Source of the DNA: Rhinopomastus cyanomelas | Lineage: Eukaryota > Chordata > Aves > Bucerotiformes > Rhinopomastidae | Direction: 5' to 3' | DNA: 64,000 bases | NCBI GenBank assembly: GCA_013400115.1 | Contig: VXBP01004151.1 | Coordinates: 496,001 to 560,000, forward strand | Part shown: one piece after another, positions 51,413-64,000 of the stretch | How the letters are laid out: each line of letters starts with the position of its first letter | How positions within the stretch are numbered: the stretch's first letter is position 1 | Notes under the pieces: generated by a model | What the model saw: only the letters and a program-made list of their open reading frames with translations | Database searches by the model: none | What the model was told of the DNA's origin: nothing | Position numbers and translations under genes: made by a program

Positions 51413-53966
51413 GGAGCTATGAGAGTTCTCCTGAAAAAAGGCTACAAGGAGGATGTAGATTTTCATTCCGGTAAATGCTCCCAAGCAGAGCACCAAGATG
51501 AACCACGCACTCCCTGTCGCTCTGCTTAGTACAAGGGAATGTCTCTACATAAACAGTGACTGTAAATGTTATTTTCAGTAACACATTTTTTAAGAGCCCT
51601 GCAATGAACCAGTTCCTGAGTAACGGGCAATCTAATCAACAGGCTACTTCAGAAACTGTCGCAAGCCCTTCAAAGTAAAGTAATGCAAAACCTCTTGCTT
51701 TGCTCAGGGGCAGCAGAGGACATAAATATCCTACTGATGTTATTAATGGATTTTTTTTCTCTTCCTTCTAAGAATCAGTGACCACAGGAGTAATTGGGAG
51801 CTCAGAAACAGAACTGAAACCCTTTCTTTTGTCCTTAAAATGTTCATGCATTGTTCAGATTTTTAGAACTCATGTTTCAGGAAGAAGCCCTTAAATGTTC
51901 ACCACTTGATTCAACCTTCACACTAGAGCTGAAAAAAACTTTTATTTAGAAAAATTGTAGGACATAAATATTACTTCATGATCAATGCATTCCTTGTATT
52001 TCCTCCTCCCATTTAAACCTGGCATTACCAGTACACAGAGCCAGAGGTGGTCCAGAGCTTGTTAACAAGAAGAAATCTACTCACAAGTGTTTATCAGAGC
52101 AGGAAACTACTAGAATTTTCTTCTATACACTACAGCTTGCTGCATTCAAGCATCCTGTTTCCCCCTTCTAAAACTGAACAAGAACTTGTTACCATAACCA
52201 ATGCACTCAGTGAACATCTCTTCCACCTCCAAAACCCCTTGTAACTCCTGAGGAGCATTTCAAAGAACACTGGCAAAACAAAAGCATTACGCCTAGTACC
52301 AGCTAGGAAAGTCAAGTTGTAAAAAGTCAAGGTAAACCCCAAAAAACAAAAAAACCCCATCCAGTACAAATACGCAGGGTGTTCAGATAGAGCCAGCTCA
52401 CGTAGAGTCTCACTGCTGAAGAAACCTCCAGCGAAGCAACCATGTCAGTAAGTCAGTTTGTAACTAACGTGTTAAGTGCTGCAGTATCATCCTTTGGTTT
52501 GCTCTAACCAGGGTGTTTTTTGCACGTATCGACCCTATTATACAACATCATGCAGCAACCTGGGATTTTTCCTGTTGGCAGTTAATACTTAGAGATATTC
52601 TCACTGGAGAATAGATCCACCACAACCTTCTATCATTCATTTCTTGATTTTTATTCAGAATTAGCAAGTTGGTGAAATCCTAGCACTGAGGTCACTGCTT
52701 TCAGGAGCTGTGCTTCTCAGCTACAGAGCTCCTGGTTAAGGGCTGAGCTTGGTCTGGAGCAGAGTCCAGCCAACAGGCAGTGTCTCTCCATCCTGCTGAT
52801 GTCTGCTGAAGTAGCACTTACTTTGTTTCGGTCATTAATTGAGTTTCTCTAAGATTTGACCTATTAACAAGACAAACTGTTTATAAATTACAGAGCACTT
52901 CTGTTCTGAGCTCTTCCACGGATTTTTTCAAGATGGTAGAAAATGCAAGGAAAGAAGAACTAGATAAAAGCAGTGCAGAAAGGACACGCTGAGACCACAC
53001 AGCTCCAATGAAACTGCAAAATATGTCTTTGCCAAGGATAAGCAGAAAACAATGGAAATACAAAGAGGAAGAGAACACCTTGCTTGAAGGAGAGTACTTC
53101 TGCAGCTGAATAATGCTCATACGCCCCTAGGACTTCATCTCATTACAGATCTTGGGAAGTAAGATCAGAGCAAAGAGAAAAAACAAAGAAGTCTTTATGC
53201 TGCAACACGGTCGAGACTCGTGTCCACAGAGGGGCTTGGAAATGAATAGGAGCATCAGCTGCTGCTGGCCTTCCAGCGCGAACAGATGCATTGCTACTTC
53301 ACTACACCGAACCTCAAACACAGGTCACATCTATCATATAAAAGATCACCAGTTCTTCAGCACCCAGAGATTCCAATTATCACCTAGTTTTCTGGTGCAC
53401 AGCAATACGATAGAAGGAAATGACTGACCCCTCTACTCTGAAGTGATAGAAATACTTATTCTCAGTGCTGATGACTGCAGACCTGCTGTGCAAACTGGTG
53501 TAGTGTCCATATTATTCTTGCACTAGCCAAGAAGTCAACAACTCAGCTGTTATATGAATCTCTGCCAAGTACTTCATCCAATCTCCTATAGTAATTCATG
53601 AATATGCAGCAGCCAAATCTCTTTTCCCTTTGACATTATGAAGCAACAGCAAAAGAAAACAAGGCTTTGCTCATATCATAAGACTCTTCACAGAAAAACA
53701 GAACAAAACTAGAGACATCCTTGAACAGGGTTGAAAATTCCATTAAATTGTTTCTATTACAAGTCCGTTAACTACTAAACAAAACAGAAGTTTGACTTCT
53801 GTTAAAATGAAAATTAAATATATTCCAGTGTGATGTGTACAAAGATATGCAGGGAAAGAATGATCTCATCCTGCAGTGAAGGCACTAGAATGCATCTCAC
53901 ACAGCAGAATTAATCCCCTGACCTGTCGAACACCGAGACTTATCCAGAAACCTCTGAGAAGAGGAG
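51413..53966. other. Intergenic, nothing recognised
   Basis: About 2.5 kb of AT-rich sequence with no assignable gene or repeat. Confidence 0.5.
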
Positions 53967-54713
53967 CCTTGCAGCTGGGCAAGAACAACCCCAGGTACCA
54001 GTACAGGCTGGGCACTGACCTGTTGGAGAGCAGCATAGGAGAAAGGGACCTGGGGCTCCTAGTGGACAGCAGGATGGCCAGGAGCCAGCAATACGCCCTT
54101 ATGGCCAACATCATCATCCTGGGATGGATCAGAAGGGGGCTGGTTAGCAGATTGAGAGAGGTTCTTCTCCCCCTCTACTCTGCAGTAGTGAGACCACATC
54201 TGGAGTATTGTGTCTGGTTCTGGGCCCCTCAGTTCAAGAGGGATGTGGAGCTGCTGGAGAGGGTCCAGCATAGGCTAACAAGGATGATGAAGGAAGTGGA
54301 GCACCTCTCTCATGAGAAGAGGCTGAGGGAGCTGGGTCTCTTGAGCTTGGAGAAGAGGAGACTGAGGGGTGACCTCATTAATGCCTATAAATATTTGTAG
54401 GGTGGGTGTCAGGAGGATGGAGCCAGGCTCTTCTCTGTGTCATCTAGTGATAGGATGAGGGGCAATGGGTGTCAGCTGAGTCACAGGAGGTTCCACATCA
54501 ATATGAGAAGGAACTTCTTCCCAGCGACGCTGACAGAGCACAGGAACAGGCTGCCCAGGGTGGTTGTGGAGTCTCCTTCACTGGAGATGTTTAAGACCTG
54601 TCTGGATGTGTTCCTGTGTGACTTGGTCTAGGTGATCCTGCTGTGATAGGAGGATTGGACTAGATGATCTTTCGAGGTCCCTTCTAATCCCTAATGATTC
54701 TAATGGTTCTATG
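53967..54713 (+). mobile_element. CR1 LINE, young 5'-truncated copy
   Basis: Plus-strand CR1 from QLGKNNPRYQYRLGTDLLES through VRPHLEYCVWFWAPQ and RELGLLSLEKRRLRGDLINA to KTCLDVFLCDLV and the tail ending 'tggttctatg'. The frame is open for over 650 bases except for one TAG at 54398-54400, where the related copy at 62.6 kb has an arginine codon. That suggests a fairly recent insertion. Confidence 0.95.
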
Positions 54714-55243
54714 TAGCCAGCAGGACAGTACATAACTTCTTTCACCAGCTGGATTTCACTATCCCGCTTCTCCTTGCCCTGGTACAAGTTCTTTTATTAG
54801 GAGGAAATTAAACCATTAAAACATTCGACAAAAATACAGTACAAATAAAATCATGCTCTTTTTTTTTCACAAGTAATTCTAAGTACATGATGAGATCATT
54901 CTCACTTGCTAATTGGTTTTAAAAAAATATCTAATTACAATGGCCCCTCACTATTTCACATAATGTTCCCAATAACCATTACAAATTACTTGCTAATTTG
55001 CAGAATTCAGTGAGGAAACTCACAGAAAAAAGCATCACAGAATGTACTTTCTTCATTTAGACTGTCAACTGTAGTTTATGGTTTCTTCAATTATTTACAG
55101 TGTGATAATAGTTGCTATTATACCAGCTCATGGATCACACCGCGTTTTGCAAGAATCTTGAAATCTTCGTTTTGTATGAAATTTCTGCTAGAAAGACACC
55201 ATTGATGGACAAAAGAAGAATCTGTGTGTCTTCTTCACAGTGA
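54714..55243. other. Intergenic, AT-rich, nothing recognised
   Basis: Spacer between two plus-strand CR1 copies; contains a T-rich run near 54857-54868. Confidence 0.5.
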
Positions 55244-55440
55244 GGGTGACAGGTTGCCCAGGGCAGTTTTGGAGTCTCCTTCACTGGAGATGATCAAGAC
55301 CCGCCTGGATATGCTCCTGTGTGACTTGGTCTAGGTGATCCTGCTGTGGCAGGGGGATTGGACGAGATGATCTTTCCAGGTCCCTTCCAATCCCTAATAA
55401 TTCTATGATTCTAAAACTGAAGGGTTCTATGATTCTATGA
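55244..55440 (+). mobile_element. CR1 LINE 3' tail, 5'-truncated
   Basis: Plus-strand 3' end: 'ggttgcccagggcagttttg', 'cttcactggagatgatcaag', 'gacttggtctaggtgatcc', 'aattctatgattct', then an extra 'ggttctatgattctatgag' at 55415-55440 that lengthens the tail. Confidence 0.9.
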
Positions 55441-57196
55441 GTCTGTCACAGAGTTTACACATGGATATCATGTCGCACATCTTCAAACAGGAACTGGAAG
55501 TGCAACTTCAGACCCCAGCACGGCAGTCGGATTTCCGGGCATCCCTGTGCTGAAGAGAGGTTGGTGGCATTCTTGTACGGGCTTAGGTGCAACAAGTCAC
55601 CTAAATGCCAGTACAAACTTTGAGATCCAACAAAGAGGCATTTTAGGTCATAGTTTGAAGCTGAAAGACACATCTTGTTTATCCCTGAGGATTTTAAAGA
55701 AGTTATTGCAAACCAAATAAATTTGTAGATTACCATCATCCAAGACAGAGCATGAAATCTGACTTGAACCTGCAAAATTTAATTGTTGGGAGGCAAGGAA
55801 AGCACAAGGCTCTAAAGAGAGTAGTTAACTTATGAACCTAGTCGGGGTCAAGGGTTGGTGGGAATTGATTTTTTTCCCCTCCTAAACACACTTCCCTCTT
55901 CTTAAACACACACACACACAATTAAAAACCCAAATACTTCTTGGAAAGACCAAATGGAGACCAAACTTGTTCATACTGAAGTCGCTTCAGAACTTCATTA
56001 ATTCTCAGAACTAATTATACAAACATCATTTGAGCATCAAGGAAAATTAAATCCCTGAGAGGTAATGGCCATATTTGCTTTATAATTCCCCCATAAAAAC
56101 CAGCCAGAGCAACTCAAGCAGATGCTTCGGTTTTACTTCTGGAAATCTATCCTTATTTTGTCTGTTTTGATTCCTGCACAGATTTCATTGGAGACTTCTG
56201 TTTTGCAGTCACCTCCTTGCACCTCCAATCACTTGATTACCGAGAAGAAAAGAAAACCAGCATTTTGAAAAAGCAAAAGAAAACGTTCAGATTGTTCCCT
56301 TCTTTTTGTCTGGCAAAAACAAGATGCAAATGATTTCAGTAACCCAGAGCCTGCATTCTGCAGGAAAAACCCAACGTACTGATGGCTGACATTTTACCAA
56401 AAAGGCTTCTGAAGGGGTTTGATAGTCACCTGCTCATCTCACACTGGGAGGACAATAGAGATGGGAAAGCCAGGCATTTCTTGGGCACCACAGCAGTACA
56501 GCGGTGGTGCAACGACAGAGAGAGAAAATGTGACCCAGCTTCTCAGTAACCACGTAAAACCAGTGGGCGACAGTGCAATGGCTCAGTAAAAAGGCCTAAC
56601 CACAAGTTATGCCACAGCAGAACTGTCATTTACTTCCCCGGAGTGAGAGAAGAGATTTTCAGGTCTATAATACAGAAATAAAAATAATAGACCAGACAGA
56701 AACAGAGTCACAGCCAACTGACTGACAGAAATGGTGCTGCAGCAACAGGACTGGTTCGAGTCTCCTGTTTCCAGTTGCAGTCCAAGCTACAGACATTTAT
56801 TCTGGAAAATGACCAGTTAACTCTTCATTTACATCAAGAAAAAATTGCATTAGTTACCTCTGAATGTCAAACCTTTGCTCTGAAAAGAAATACAAACCCC
56901 TTGCACCAAAACAGTAGCCAGAAAACACTCTGAAGCTGCTTTGATGCAAAAGTGTTGGAGGACGGTGCTGAAGCAGAAATCTCAGGAGCCCCCAGGGGAA
57001 GCAGGGAGATACACCTTTGTAGTGGAGCATCAAGTTGAGTAAATGGGGCTCTGGATGGGTAAAAGCAGATCTGTCACAGATCTGTCAAATTAAATGGAGT
57101 TTCAGCACAGCCAGAAGCAATTCCTAAAGGTTAGCACCGTATCTCCCTCCATGAGCTTCCTTCTCTGCCAAGGACCCTCCTCAGGTCACAGTGTTT
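55441..57196. other. Intergenic, nothing recognised
   Basis: Contains a short (CA)n run at 55906-55920. No gene or transposon assigned. Confidence 0.5.
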
Positions 57197-57390
57197 ATAG
57201 AATCATAGAATCATTAGGATTTGGAAGGGACCTTGAAAGATCATCTAGTCCAATCCCCCTGCCACAGCAGGATCATCTAGACCAAGTCATAGAGTCAGTC
57301 AGGGTTAGAAGGGACCACAGAATCATCCAGTTCCAACTCCCCTGTCATGGGCAGGGACACCCCACCCTAGATCAGGCTGGCCAGAGCCTT
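57197..57390 (-). mobile_element. Mosaic CR1 3' end (two subfamilies fused)
   Basis: Antisense. First about 100 bp of the common tail ('aggatttggaagggaccttg', 'gcaggatcatctagaccaag'), then directly 'catagagtcagtcagggtta' and 'ccagttccaactcccctgtc', the 3' end of a second subfamily, truncated at 57390. The junction is the same as at 19320, where an hAT element has since inserted. Confidence 0.9.
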
Positions 57391-60300
57391 CTGACAAGAA
57401 GCAAACCCTTTCCTGATAACCCCATCTGCTGGCAGGGTTGATCAGATTAGGATTCAGCTGTGGTACCTGGACTGTAGAGCCAAACCCATTGTAAATCATC
57501 ACAGAAGTGCAGACTGATCCCTTTCATTCACAGCCAGAGCATTTGATTTCGTAGCTTTGGCAACAGAGTTGGGGAGCAACACGGCACTCTGGCAGCCTGC
57601 ACGTTAATGAGGGATGGCAGCATTTCACATGGACAACTTGACAGAGAAGGAGAAAAACGTTCATCTCCCTCCAGCTGGCTTTTCATTCTACTGCTCCTTC
57701 CTGAGAAGACTTATTTGCTTCTACCTACTCCAGAGAGCAGCTGAAACAGAAGCTAATGCTGCGTAATTGACAGTGGCTGACACGTGAGTGTGAGTCCCTC
57801 TGGAGCTGCTGCACCCATTACAGGCACAAAGCATCAACACGCACCTGCCCGAGAGTCCTCTGTCTGTGGCTGCTTTCTCCTGGCAAAGCAATCACGGCTA
57901 AATTGAAAGTTAAAGGTTTGCAGAGGTTGATTAGATACCCATTTATAGAAAAGAGGGCAAAAGGTTTACCTGTAAGTACCTTTCATTTGGTTTCTGTCCC
58001 AATTTCTTTCAATATTGTCATGTTCTTCTGACGTAAATGTTTCATAAAAGATTAAATAACCTATATAAGGGTCAAATTAAGGGCAGACTGAGTACAGGAA
58101 CCCGGAGTACTAATATCTAAAGTAATGACACTTTACAAAGTATTTCCTACAAGACTTTTCCACCTGTAAGTCCTGCTGCACCTCTGTCCTCAACCCATCA
58201 CAACCACTCTGCCCCAGAAGCACCTATACCAGTCTCCCCGATTACAGCAATGAATCACCTATCTCTCATCATCGCAGGTGCCTGTGACAAAGAAAGTTAC
58301 TCCTATCTTCAAGAACTAAAAGACAGAGCAACGCTCAGATGCTTACGTGCTCTCTTAAACAGGTTTACTTGCAAATCAAAAAGCAGAGAATGTTCAAAGG
58401 CAGAACCCGCACGAGTAGGAGCATCGAGCCTGGAGGCAAAACTCCCAGCTCCACATTGTGTGGACGCTCACGCAGCAGCGACGGAACCAGGCACTGCACA
58501 CCGGTACGCAAGGCAAGCCTGTCTACTGGGTTCCCACGCAGGGGCTGTGAAGGCTCCTTTGGTGCCTCTTGTTCTTCATTTTTGTTTGTTTGCTACCTGT
58601 GGGGGTTTATTCGGTTCCACGTACCTACCTCCCCCTGCTCCCAAGATTCTCTAAAGCTGAGTAAAGCATTCCTCACTGTCTTTAAACTTTGTTTTTAGGC
58701 AATCCACTGTTGCAAGTTTGCAGAATGTTTCTCACTCCTTTTTTCCTCTTATAAATCTTTCAGGTTGAGCAGAAGACTGGTGAGAGTGTCACAAACATCA
58801 CTCTCAGGTCCCTTTGTTCTTTGTGGATTTTTTTTCCCCACTTGCTCCATTTTGCTGCAAACAGCACCTTTATACCTTGGATAAATTCAATAACCATGAC
58901 TCAACCTACAACCCATCCTGAGCCGCCTTCTGTTTCATCTTGCCTATTAAAATCCGCACCCAGCGTTTGATGAGTGCTAAGAGGCCCGGTTCCAGCTCCA
59001 GTGACTCTAACGAAGTGGATGGGTGCACAAGAGCCATGAAAGAGGCGCCGTGTCACAGAGGCTGTGCACATCGTTCTGCGTGCCTTTCAGCAGGAGCACT
59101 TTCTTTGTCACTCTTGCCACCTCCGGTCTCAGAGAAGCCTCTTTCCATAATTGTGCATCCTTTTAACATTTCTTTCATCAGCTGGGAAGGATGACTCTCA
59201 CTGCCTGGTGCTTTCACAGCCCGCTGTCCCTCAGCATCGGTCCTATCACTTGCCTAAGTGACAGGAGTGATATTTCACTGCAGCACAGGACCTGTTCTGT
59301 GCATTAAATGTCAGCAGTGGGGTGGCCACAGGAAGGGGAAAAGAGCACTATGGGTTTTATTACCCAAAGCCACCATCCTTTCAACAGCAGTCAAAAGGGT
59401 ACCTGAGGGCTTTCATTTTCATGGAGGTGATTATTTCTGCTGGATTCAGTCCCAAACCCTCGTTTTCTTCCTTTTTTTCCTTTTTATCTTTTTCCCTTTC
59501 AAAGAGATTCTTTGTAGACACCCCTATACAGCCATTCAGTATTTTTAACCAAACGAATACAAGTAGGTCTTACAGATTTGTTTCCAAAACCATCCTCTTA
59601 AGTCCCTTTTCTTGGCTTCGTGTCCCTGGAGGCTGCATGAGGATCATACAGCCACAGGACAAACAGGTACTGATCGGCATCTACTTCTCAGCCATGTGCT
59701 TACACGCAGTACCGTGGAAGGAGACCATCTGTAGGCAGAGTCCTTGGAGGACGAGGTGCAGCAGCTCAGATGCGGTGCCCACACCACAGCTACGACTAGG
59801 TGCTGCACAGCACTGCACACGCCAGTGCTGCTCTAGCCAGTCCCCAAGGTTCAGCAGCAATTAGTCACACACCTCTTGTCTTAGGCTGATGCCAAGACAA
59901 CTAGCTTAAATTGATTAGTCATCTTCTCTCTTCAAACAGGACAATGTAATCCTCAGTATTTACAAAGGCTAACCACACACTTGTAGGAAATAATAGGTGT
60001 TATTCGGGTTCTTGTGTGATTGTAATGAAGCAAATGTAAACTTCCCTTCAGCTCCATCTGTGAGTCAGACCTTTACATTTAAAAGGCCCACAGAGGATTT
60101 ACATATGGAAACATGTGATGTCAGAACACCACAAAGAAGCTCAAAGCACACTGCTGAAGGAAGCTAGTTGAAATAAATGCCAACACTTTAGTTACAAATA
60201 CCCTTCCTACAAACTTCCCATCTAAAGGAGAGACACTGAGGAGCAAATAAATGCTGGATGAGTTCAGGTGTTTGGAGTTCCTGGCTGGCCAAGGACAGGT

Positions 60301-61744
60301 AGAAAATTCTTCAAAACCTGAATGATCCTATGATTCAGGTGTTTGGAGTCCCTGGCTGGCCAAGGAGAGGTAGAAAATTCTTCAAAACCTGGTAAATATG
60401 ATTTCATGATACCATCAACAATATTTCTGCTTCACTATCACTACGGAGCATCAGAGAGCTTTCAGCAGGGTTTGGGCACTAACTCACTACTACCACTTTC
60501 AACAGTCATCTAATTGATGTGTTCAGCTTTAAAAAACAATCGATTAAGAAAAACAAACAATGAGCTTTGATGACAGGCAGCTCAACACAAGAATAATTCT
60601 ACTGTCAATTTTCATCTGCCCATGGTGGGGTGGAGACTTTCTGCTGTTCTTAGCTGTTCAGCATTTGGTTCTGCAGTTGACAGTAATGAAATAACCCAGA
60701 TGGTGTCAATAGGGAGAGAGGCCAGAACTGCTGAATGCAGATGGCTGTTGTTAGCAGTGAAAATCTGACAGTTCATAACTTCCAGCACCTTTGGTTTGGT
60801 CAGGAAAGAGGTAAAGCAGTGGCAGCCTGACTGCTGGAATAGTGCCTCTACCGTGCTGGTCTCTGAAATCACAGGTGACACAAGACACTCAGTGTCCCCC
60901 TGAGCCTGAGCCCCAGCTAAGCTGGGGCTTACACTTCGGGAAAGAGTGTTTAGTGCTTCTATGTAAACAGTATTGATTATCTCTGTTACATTAGTGCTGC
61001 AGGTTTGTGACATTACAGTGCTTATTACAAAAACAAAATCATAGTGAAAGACAACATCTGAAAGAGCTTTTTCAAGAGCAGCACTAACCGAGGGATAAAA
61101 AAAAGAAAAAAACTGGAAAAACCCCCAAATCCTGAACAAAATCAATGTTTTCAAAAATCTCCCAGTCACTGAAATCTGTCCAAAGAAACAGAAGTCTCTT
61201 AGCTAGGCTGCTCTTTAGATCAGACTAATACATATTCTGATATAGCAGGTATCACTCTCGCATGATAAATACTGTTTAGAGAATCAGAAAAGCACTAGTC
61301 CTTTAGTTACAGCACCCAACCTTTACAATAAATAGTCCTCAAAAATGCTACTTGAGCCTCTGGTTATTATTCCTTCTAAATGTTAATGCAGAAGATTTTA
61401 CAGCAGACGACAGTGAAAGCTGTAACTGGAGTATTTCTAGAGTTCTCAAAGACTCTGAGTCCTTTTTTCAAGAGGCATCAGAAACCATCCAGTTTACTCA
61501 TCTAATTTATAAGACTGCGTCCAAGAACTGCTGCAGCGTGTAAAGCAGAGTGGGAGAAAAGACAAAGGTGCAGCTAACAAGACACAAAATGAAGCAAGAA
61601 AACAGGCTGTATTAGCAGGAAGGAGAAGGTCAAAGAAAGTCAGTCTACTACTCAACAGGAAAGAATGTTTTAATAAATGATGTTGAGCCGACCAAACATT
61701 TACTCTCTCTTCTGCCTCAGGCTTCACTAAAAAAAGGTTAATTG
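57391..61744. other. Intergenic, no gene recognised
   Basis: About 4.3 kb without recognised exons. It holds the tandem duplication at 60263-60391. Open frames of 180 (59322-59864, plus) and 185 codons (61169-60612, minus) have no recognisable domain, and their lengths fit chance. Confidence 0.5.
60263..60391 (+). repeat. Two-copy tandem duplication, 71-bp period
   Basis: Copies at 60263-60320 and 60334-60391 (58 bp each) differ at only two positions; 13 bp separate them. The sequence matches no repeat family that I recognise. The high identity points to a recent duplication or to an assembly artefact. Confidence 0.85.
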
Positions 61745-62165
61745 TGATCAGATGGGTGACAAAATTGATGCTGGCTCAGAGAGGTTAGTGTATGAGCTAC
61801 GACAGAAATCAGAAAAGGCCAGAGAATACTTGGCTGCATCGAAGGTTTCTAAATCTCTTGGTCAGGAAAAAAAACTACTCAAAGAAAAAAAATTACTCAA
61901 AGGAGTAGTGAGGGATGTAGCTGTTCAGCTTTTGGAACAGAGGCTGAGCTAGGTGAGATTTCAGAGTGCTGGGATAACAAGCAAGGGAGGATCCAGGGAT
62001 TTGTACATCATCCAGTATGAAAAGAAACACTGAAAGAAATAACCTGCAGGAAACCAGAAGGTGACGTAAAGACGAGTAATAGCCAACATGGATTTATGAA
62101 GAACACAGGCACGAAGCAAATGCAATTTCCTTTTCTCTGCCATTTCTTAATGTGGTTACACTTGA
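61745..62165 (+). mobile_element. Ancient LINE (CR1/L3-type) relic
   Basis: 'aatagccaacatggatttat' followed by 'gaagaacacaggcacgaag' reads NSQHGFMKNTGTK, matching the 'SQHGF.K' motif of reverse transcriptases of the CR1/L3 clade. The region upstream is decayed and may include more of the same element. The left boundary is uncertain. Confidence 0.5.
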
Positions 62166-62644
62166 CAAGTCACAAGCAAACTTGGAAACAGTCTGGAAAC
62201 ACTTCCTGTAGCCCAGTCAAGAAAACCCAGTGTGAACAGTGTACAGGTGACCTGGGAGGATGCACTGAGTGAGAAGCTCTTGAGCAGCCGCTGCCATTCA
62301 GGGCACTCACTACAAAGGGATAACTTGGAAGAAGCAGCCCTTCCCCACATGGATCCCGTGTCAGCACTCAGGAAAGCAGGAACAATTCATTAAGGGGTAA
62401 ATGTGCTTTCAGATTAATTGGCTGGTTTATTTTAGTTGTTTGGCTTCTTGCAAGATCTGCGTTTATGTCTTCATTAGTGACTTTATTAGACACACAGGAA
62501 AGAGTTACATGGAGATCTCTCAGAACAAAAGGCTCCAGTTTATAATCTTTAACAACCATGCAGCACTGCAAAGTCACGTGCGTGAATGTTTTCAAACATG
62601 ATATCACATGTTGTTACCTGTGTGTTTCCTAACTGTGATCCTCA

Positions 62645-63174
62645 GGAATCATAGAATCACTAGGGATTGGAAGGGACCTCGGAAGATCATCTAGTCCAAT
62701 CCCCCTGACACAGCAGGATCTCCTAGATCAAGTCACACAGGAGCACACCCAGGCAGGTCTTAAATATCTCCAGAGAAGGAGACTCCACCACTCCTCTGGG
62801 CAGCCTGTTCCAGTGCTCTGTCACCCTCGCTGGGAAGTTCCTTCTGATATTTACGTGGAACCTTCTATGTTCCAGCTTACAACCATTGCCCCTCATCCTA
62901 TCACTAGATGACAATGAGAAGAGCCTGACTCCATCCTCCTGACACCCACCCCTCACATATTTATAGACATTAATGAGGTCACCCCTCAGTCTCCTCTTCT
63001 CCAAGCTCAAGAGACCCAGCTCCCTCAGCCTCTTCTCATAAGGGAGGTGGCTCCACTTCCTTCATCATCCTCACTGCCCTACGCTGGACTCCCTCCAGCA
63101 GCTCCACATCCCTCTTGAACTGAGGAGCCCAGAACTGGACACAATACTCCAGGTGTGGTCTCACCAGGGCAGAG
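62645..63174 (-). mobile_element. CR1 LINE, 5'-truncated, ORF2 C-terminus and tail
   Basis: Antisense CR1 with full 3' tail (62645 on). The minus strand is open from 63010: SLEKRRLRGDLINVYKYVRG, SSSDRMRGNGCKLEHRRFHV, RNFPARVTEHWNRLPRGVVE, ending KTCLGVLLCDLI near 62723. It is cut at 63174 within the LYSALVRPHLEY region. Same subfamily as the copy at 54 kb. Confidence 0.95.
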
Positions 63175-63890
63175 AAATGCTGAGATGACAACAGAGGTCA
63201 GAAAGCTATCACAGAAGTTTGCCATGCAGCCACTTCTCCAAAATAAAGTGATCCGATACAATTTTGGCACAATCCCTGGGGTTGTTCGGTAGCCTCAATT
63301 CACTGTGCACTCAGGACATTTTGGCAGCTCCAAGGCTTCAGTGTATGTGTCTCACAAGACACAGTGAGTGAGTTTTCCAGCTCAGAAACTCCATCAGTAC
63401 TTTGTGCAATACTGGTGAGTTACTCACAGAGTAGCATCCTGCTTGGAGCAGAGTATGTAAAAACGAGACCAAGCCGTGACTTGATGGGATCCCTTGCATT
63501 TCATAAAACATGTTCACTTGAAGGCTTATACTCACAGCCAAGCTGTCATGTGGGCTTGTTTCTCCAGAGAATCAGCAACACCTTCTTCCATAAACATTCC
63601 ATAAGTGAGGAGGCAGTGTTGCAAGCCTTCTCAGATCTTGTTCTTCAAGATCTCTACAGTTTAACCTCCATCTTCTTCTGAACACGATGGTCAAAACCCT
63701 TTTGAATATTAAGCTTCACGAGCTTTCAAAAAATCTCAACCTCTAGATTTGTTTTTCACAGTGGAAACTGCTCATCTGTGAGGGCTGGCCATTTTTGTTG
63801 ATTTTTTAAATCAAAATTCTTAGATAAAATAACATTTTCCCCATTAAGAAGACTGGAACACTGATACTGCTTTTTCCCGACAATTTAGCA
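63175..63890. other. Intergenic, nothing recognised
   Basis: Unique sequence between two CR1 copies; no gene seen. Confidence 0.5.
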
Positions 63891-63891
63891 T

Positions 63892-64000
63892 AGAGGGATG
63901 TGGAGCTGCTGGAGAGGGTCCAGCGTAGGTCAACAAGGATGATGAAGGAAGTGGAACATCTCCCTTATCAGGAAAGTCTGAGGGAGCTGGGTCGCTTGGA
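63892..64000 (+). mobile_element. CR1 LINE, 5' part of a truncated copy at window edge
   Basis: Plus strand 'agagggatgtggagctgctg', 'gagggtccagcgtagg', 'gatgatgaaggaagtgg' and 'ctgagggagctgggtcgctt' are the ORF2 C-terminal region of the young CR1 subfamily. The copy continues past the right edge. Confidence 0.9.

Noticed and set aside
59322..59864. 180-codon open frame on the plus strand
   Set aside because: No recognisable domain, serine/phenylalanine-rich composition from low-complexity DNA, and no flanking splice or promoter signals.
60612..61169. 185-codon open frame on the minus strand
   Set aside because: The longest open frame in the window, but no domain or family is recognisable. 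One frame of this length is expected by chance in 64 kb on both strands.
13796..64000. NPTX2 or another downstream gene
   Set aside because: No pentraxin-domain exon or other known coding exon was recognised on either strand; the interval is probably intergenic.

Overview
The window is vertebrate nuclear DNA, almost certainly avian. Both recognisable genes are split by GT-AG introns. The repeats are dominated by CR1 LINEs of the kind that fill bird genomes, most of them cut at the 5' end and ending in the CR1 octamer-like tail. Only a few small tandem repeats are seen. The species cannot be read from the sequence; dense, fairly young CR1 copies would suit a CR1-rich bird lineage, but that is inference.

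Positions 1-4500 hold a divergent gene pair around a GC-rich CpG island. On the minus strand are the first two coding exons of TRRAP (2396-2297 and 1952-1903), the 5' end of a very large gene that leaves the window on the left. On the plus strand is a complete eight-exon TMEM130 (4303-13795, 438 residues): signal peptide, PKD domain, cysteine-rich Kringle-like domain, one transmembrane segment and a short cytoplasmic tail. The head-to-head TRRAP/TMEM130 order is also that of human 7q22, so this is conserved synteny.

From 13.8 kb to the right edge I find no further protein-coding exon. In the known vertebrate order the next gene would be NPTX2, and none of its exons is recognisable here, so this reads as about 50 kb of intergenic DNA. 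It carries CR1 insertions of several subfamilies on both strands, a 530-bp non-autonomous hAT-type DNA transposon with an 8-bp target duplication, degraded ancient LINE and SINE relics, a tRNA-Tyr pseudogene that keeps its intron, and a recent 71-bp-period tandem duplication.

The most unusual points are: a mosaic CR1 3' end with the same junction at two loci (about 19.3 kb and 57.3 kb), one of them split by the hAT element; a CR1 at 14.5-16.3 kb that keeps its GC-rich 5' UTR and ORF1 but has lost most of ORF2; the intron-containing tRNA-Tyr copy wedged between CR1 pieces at 50.4 kb; and three isolated N bases, each sitting where a CR1 sequence jumps out of register, which suggests collapsed assembly gaps.
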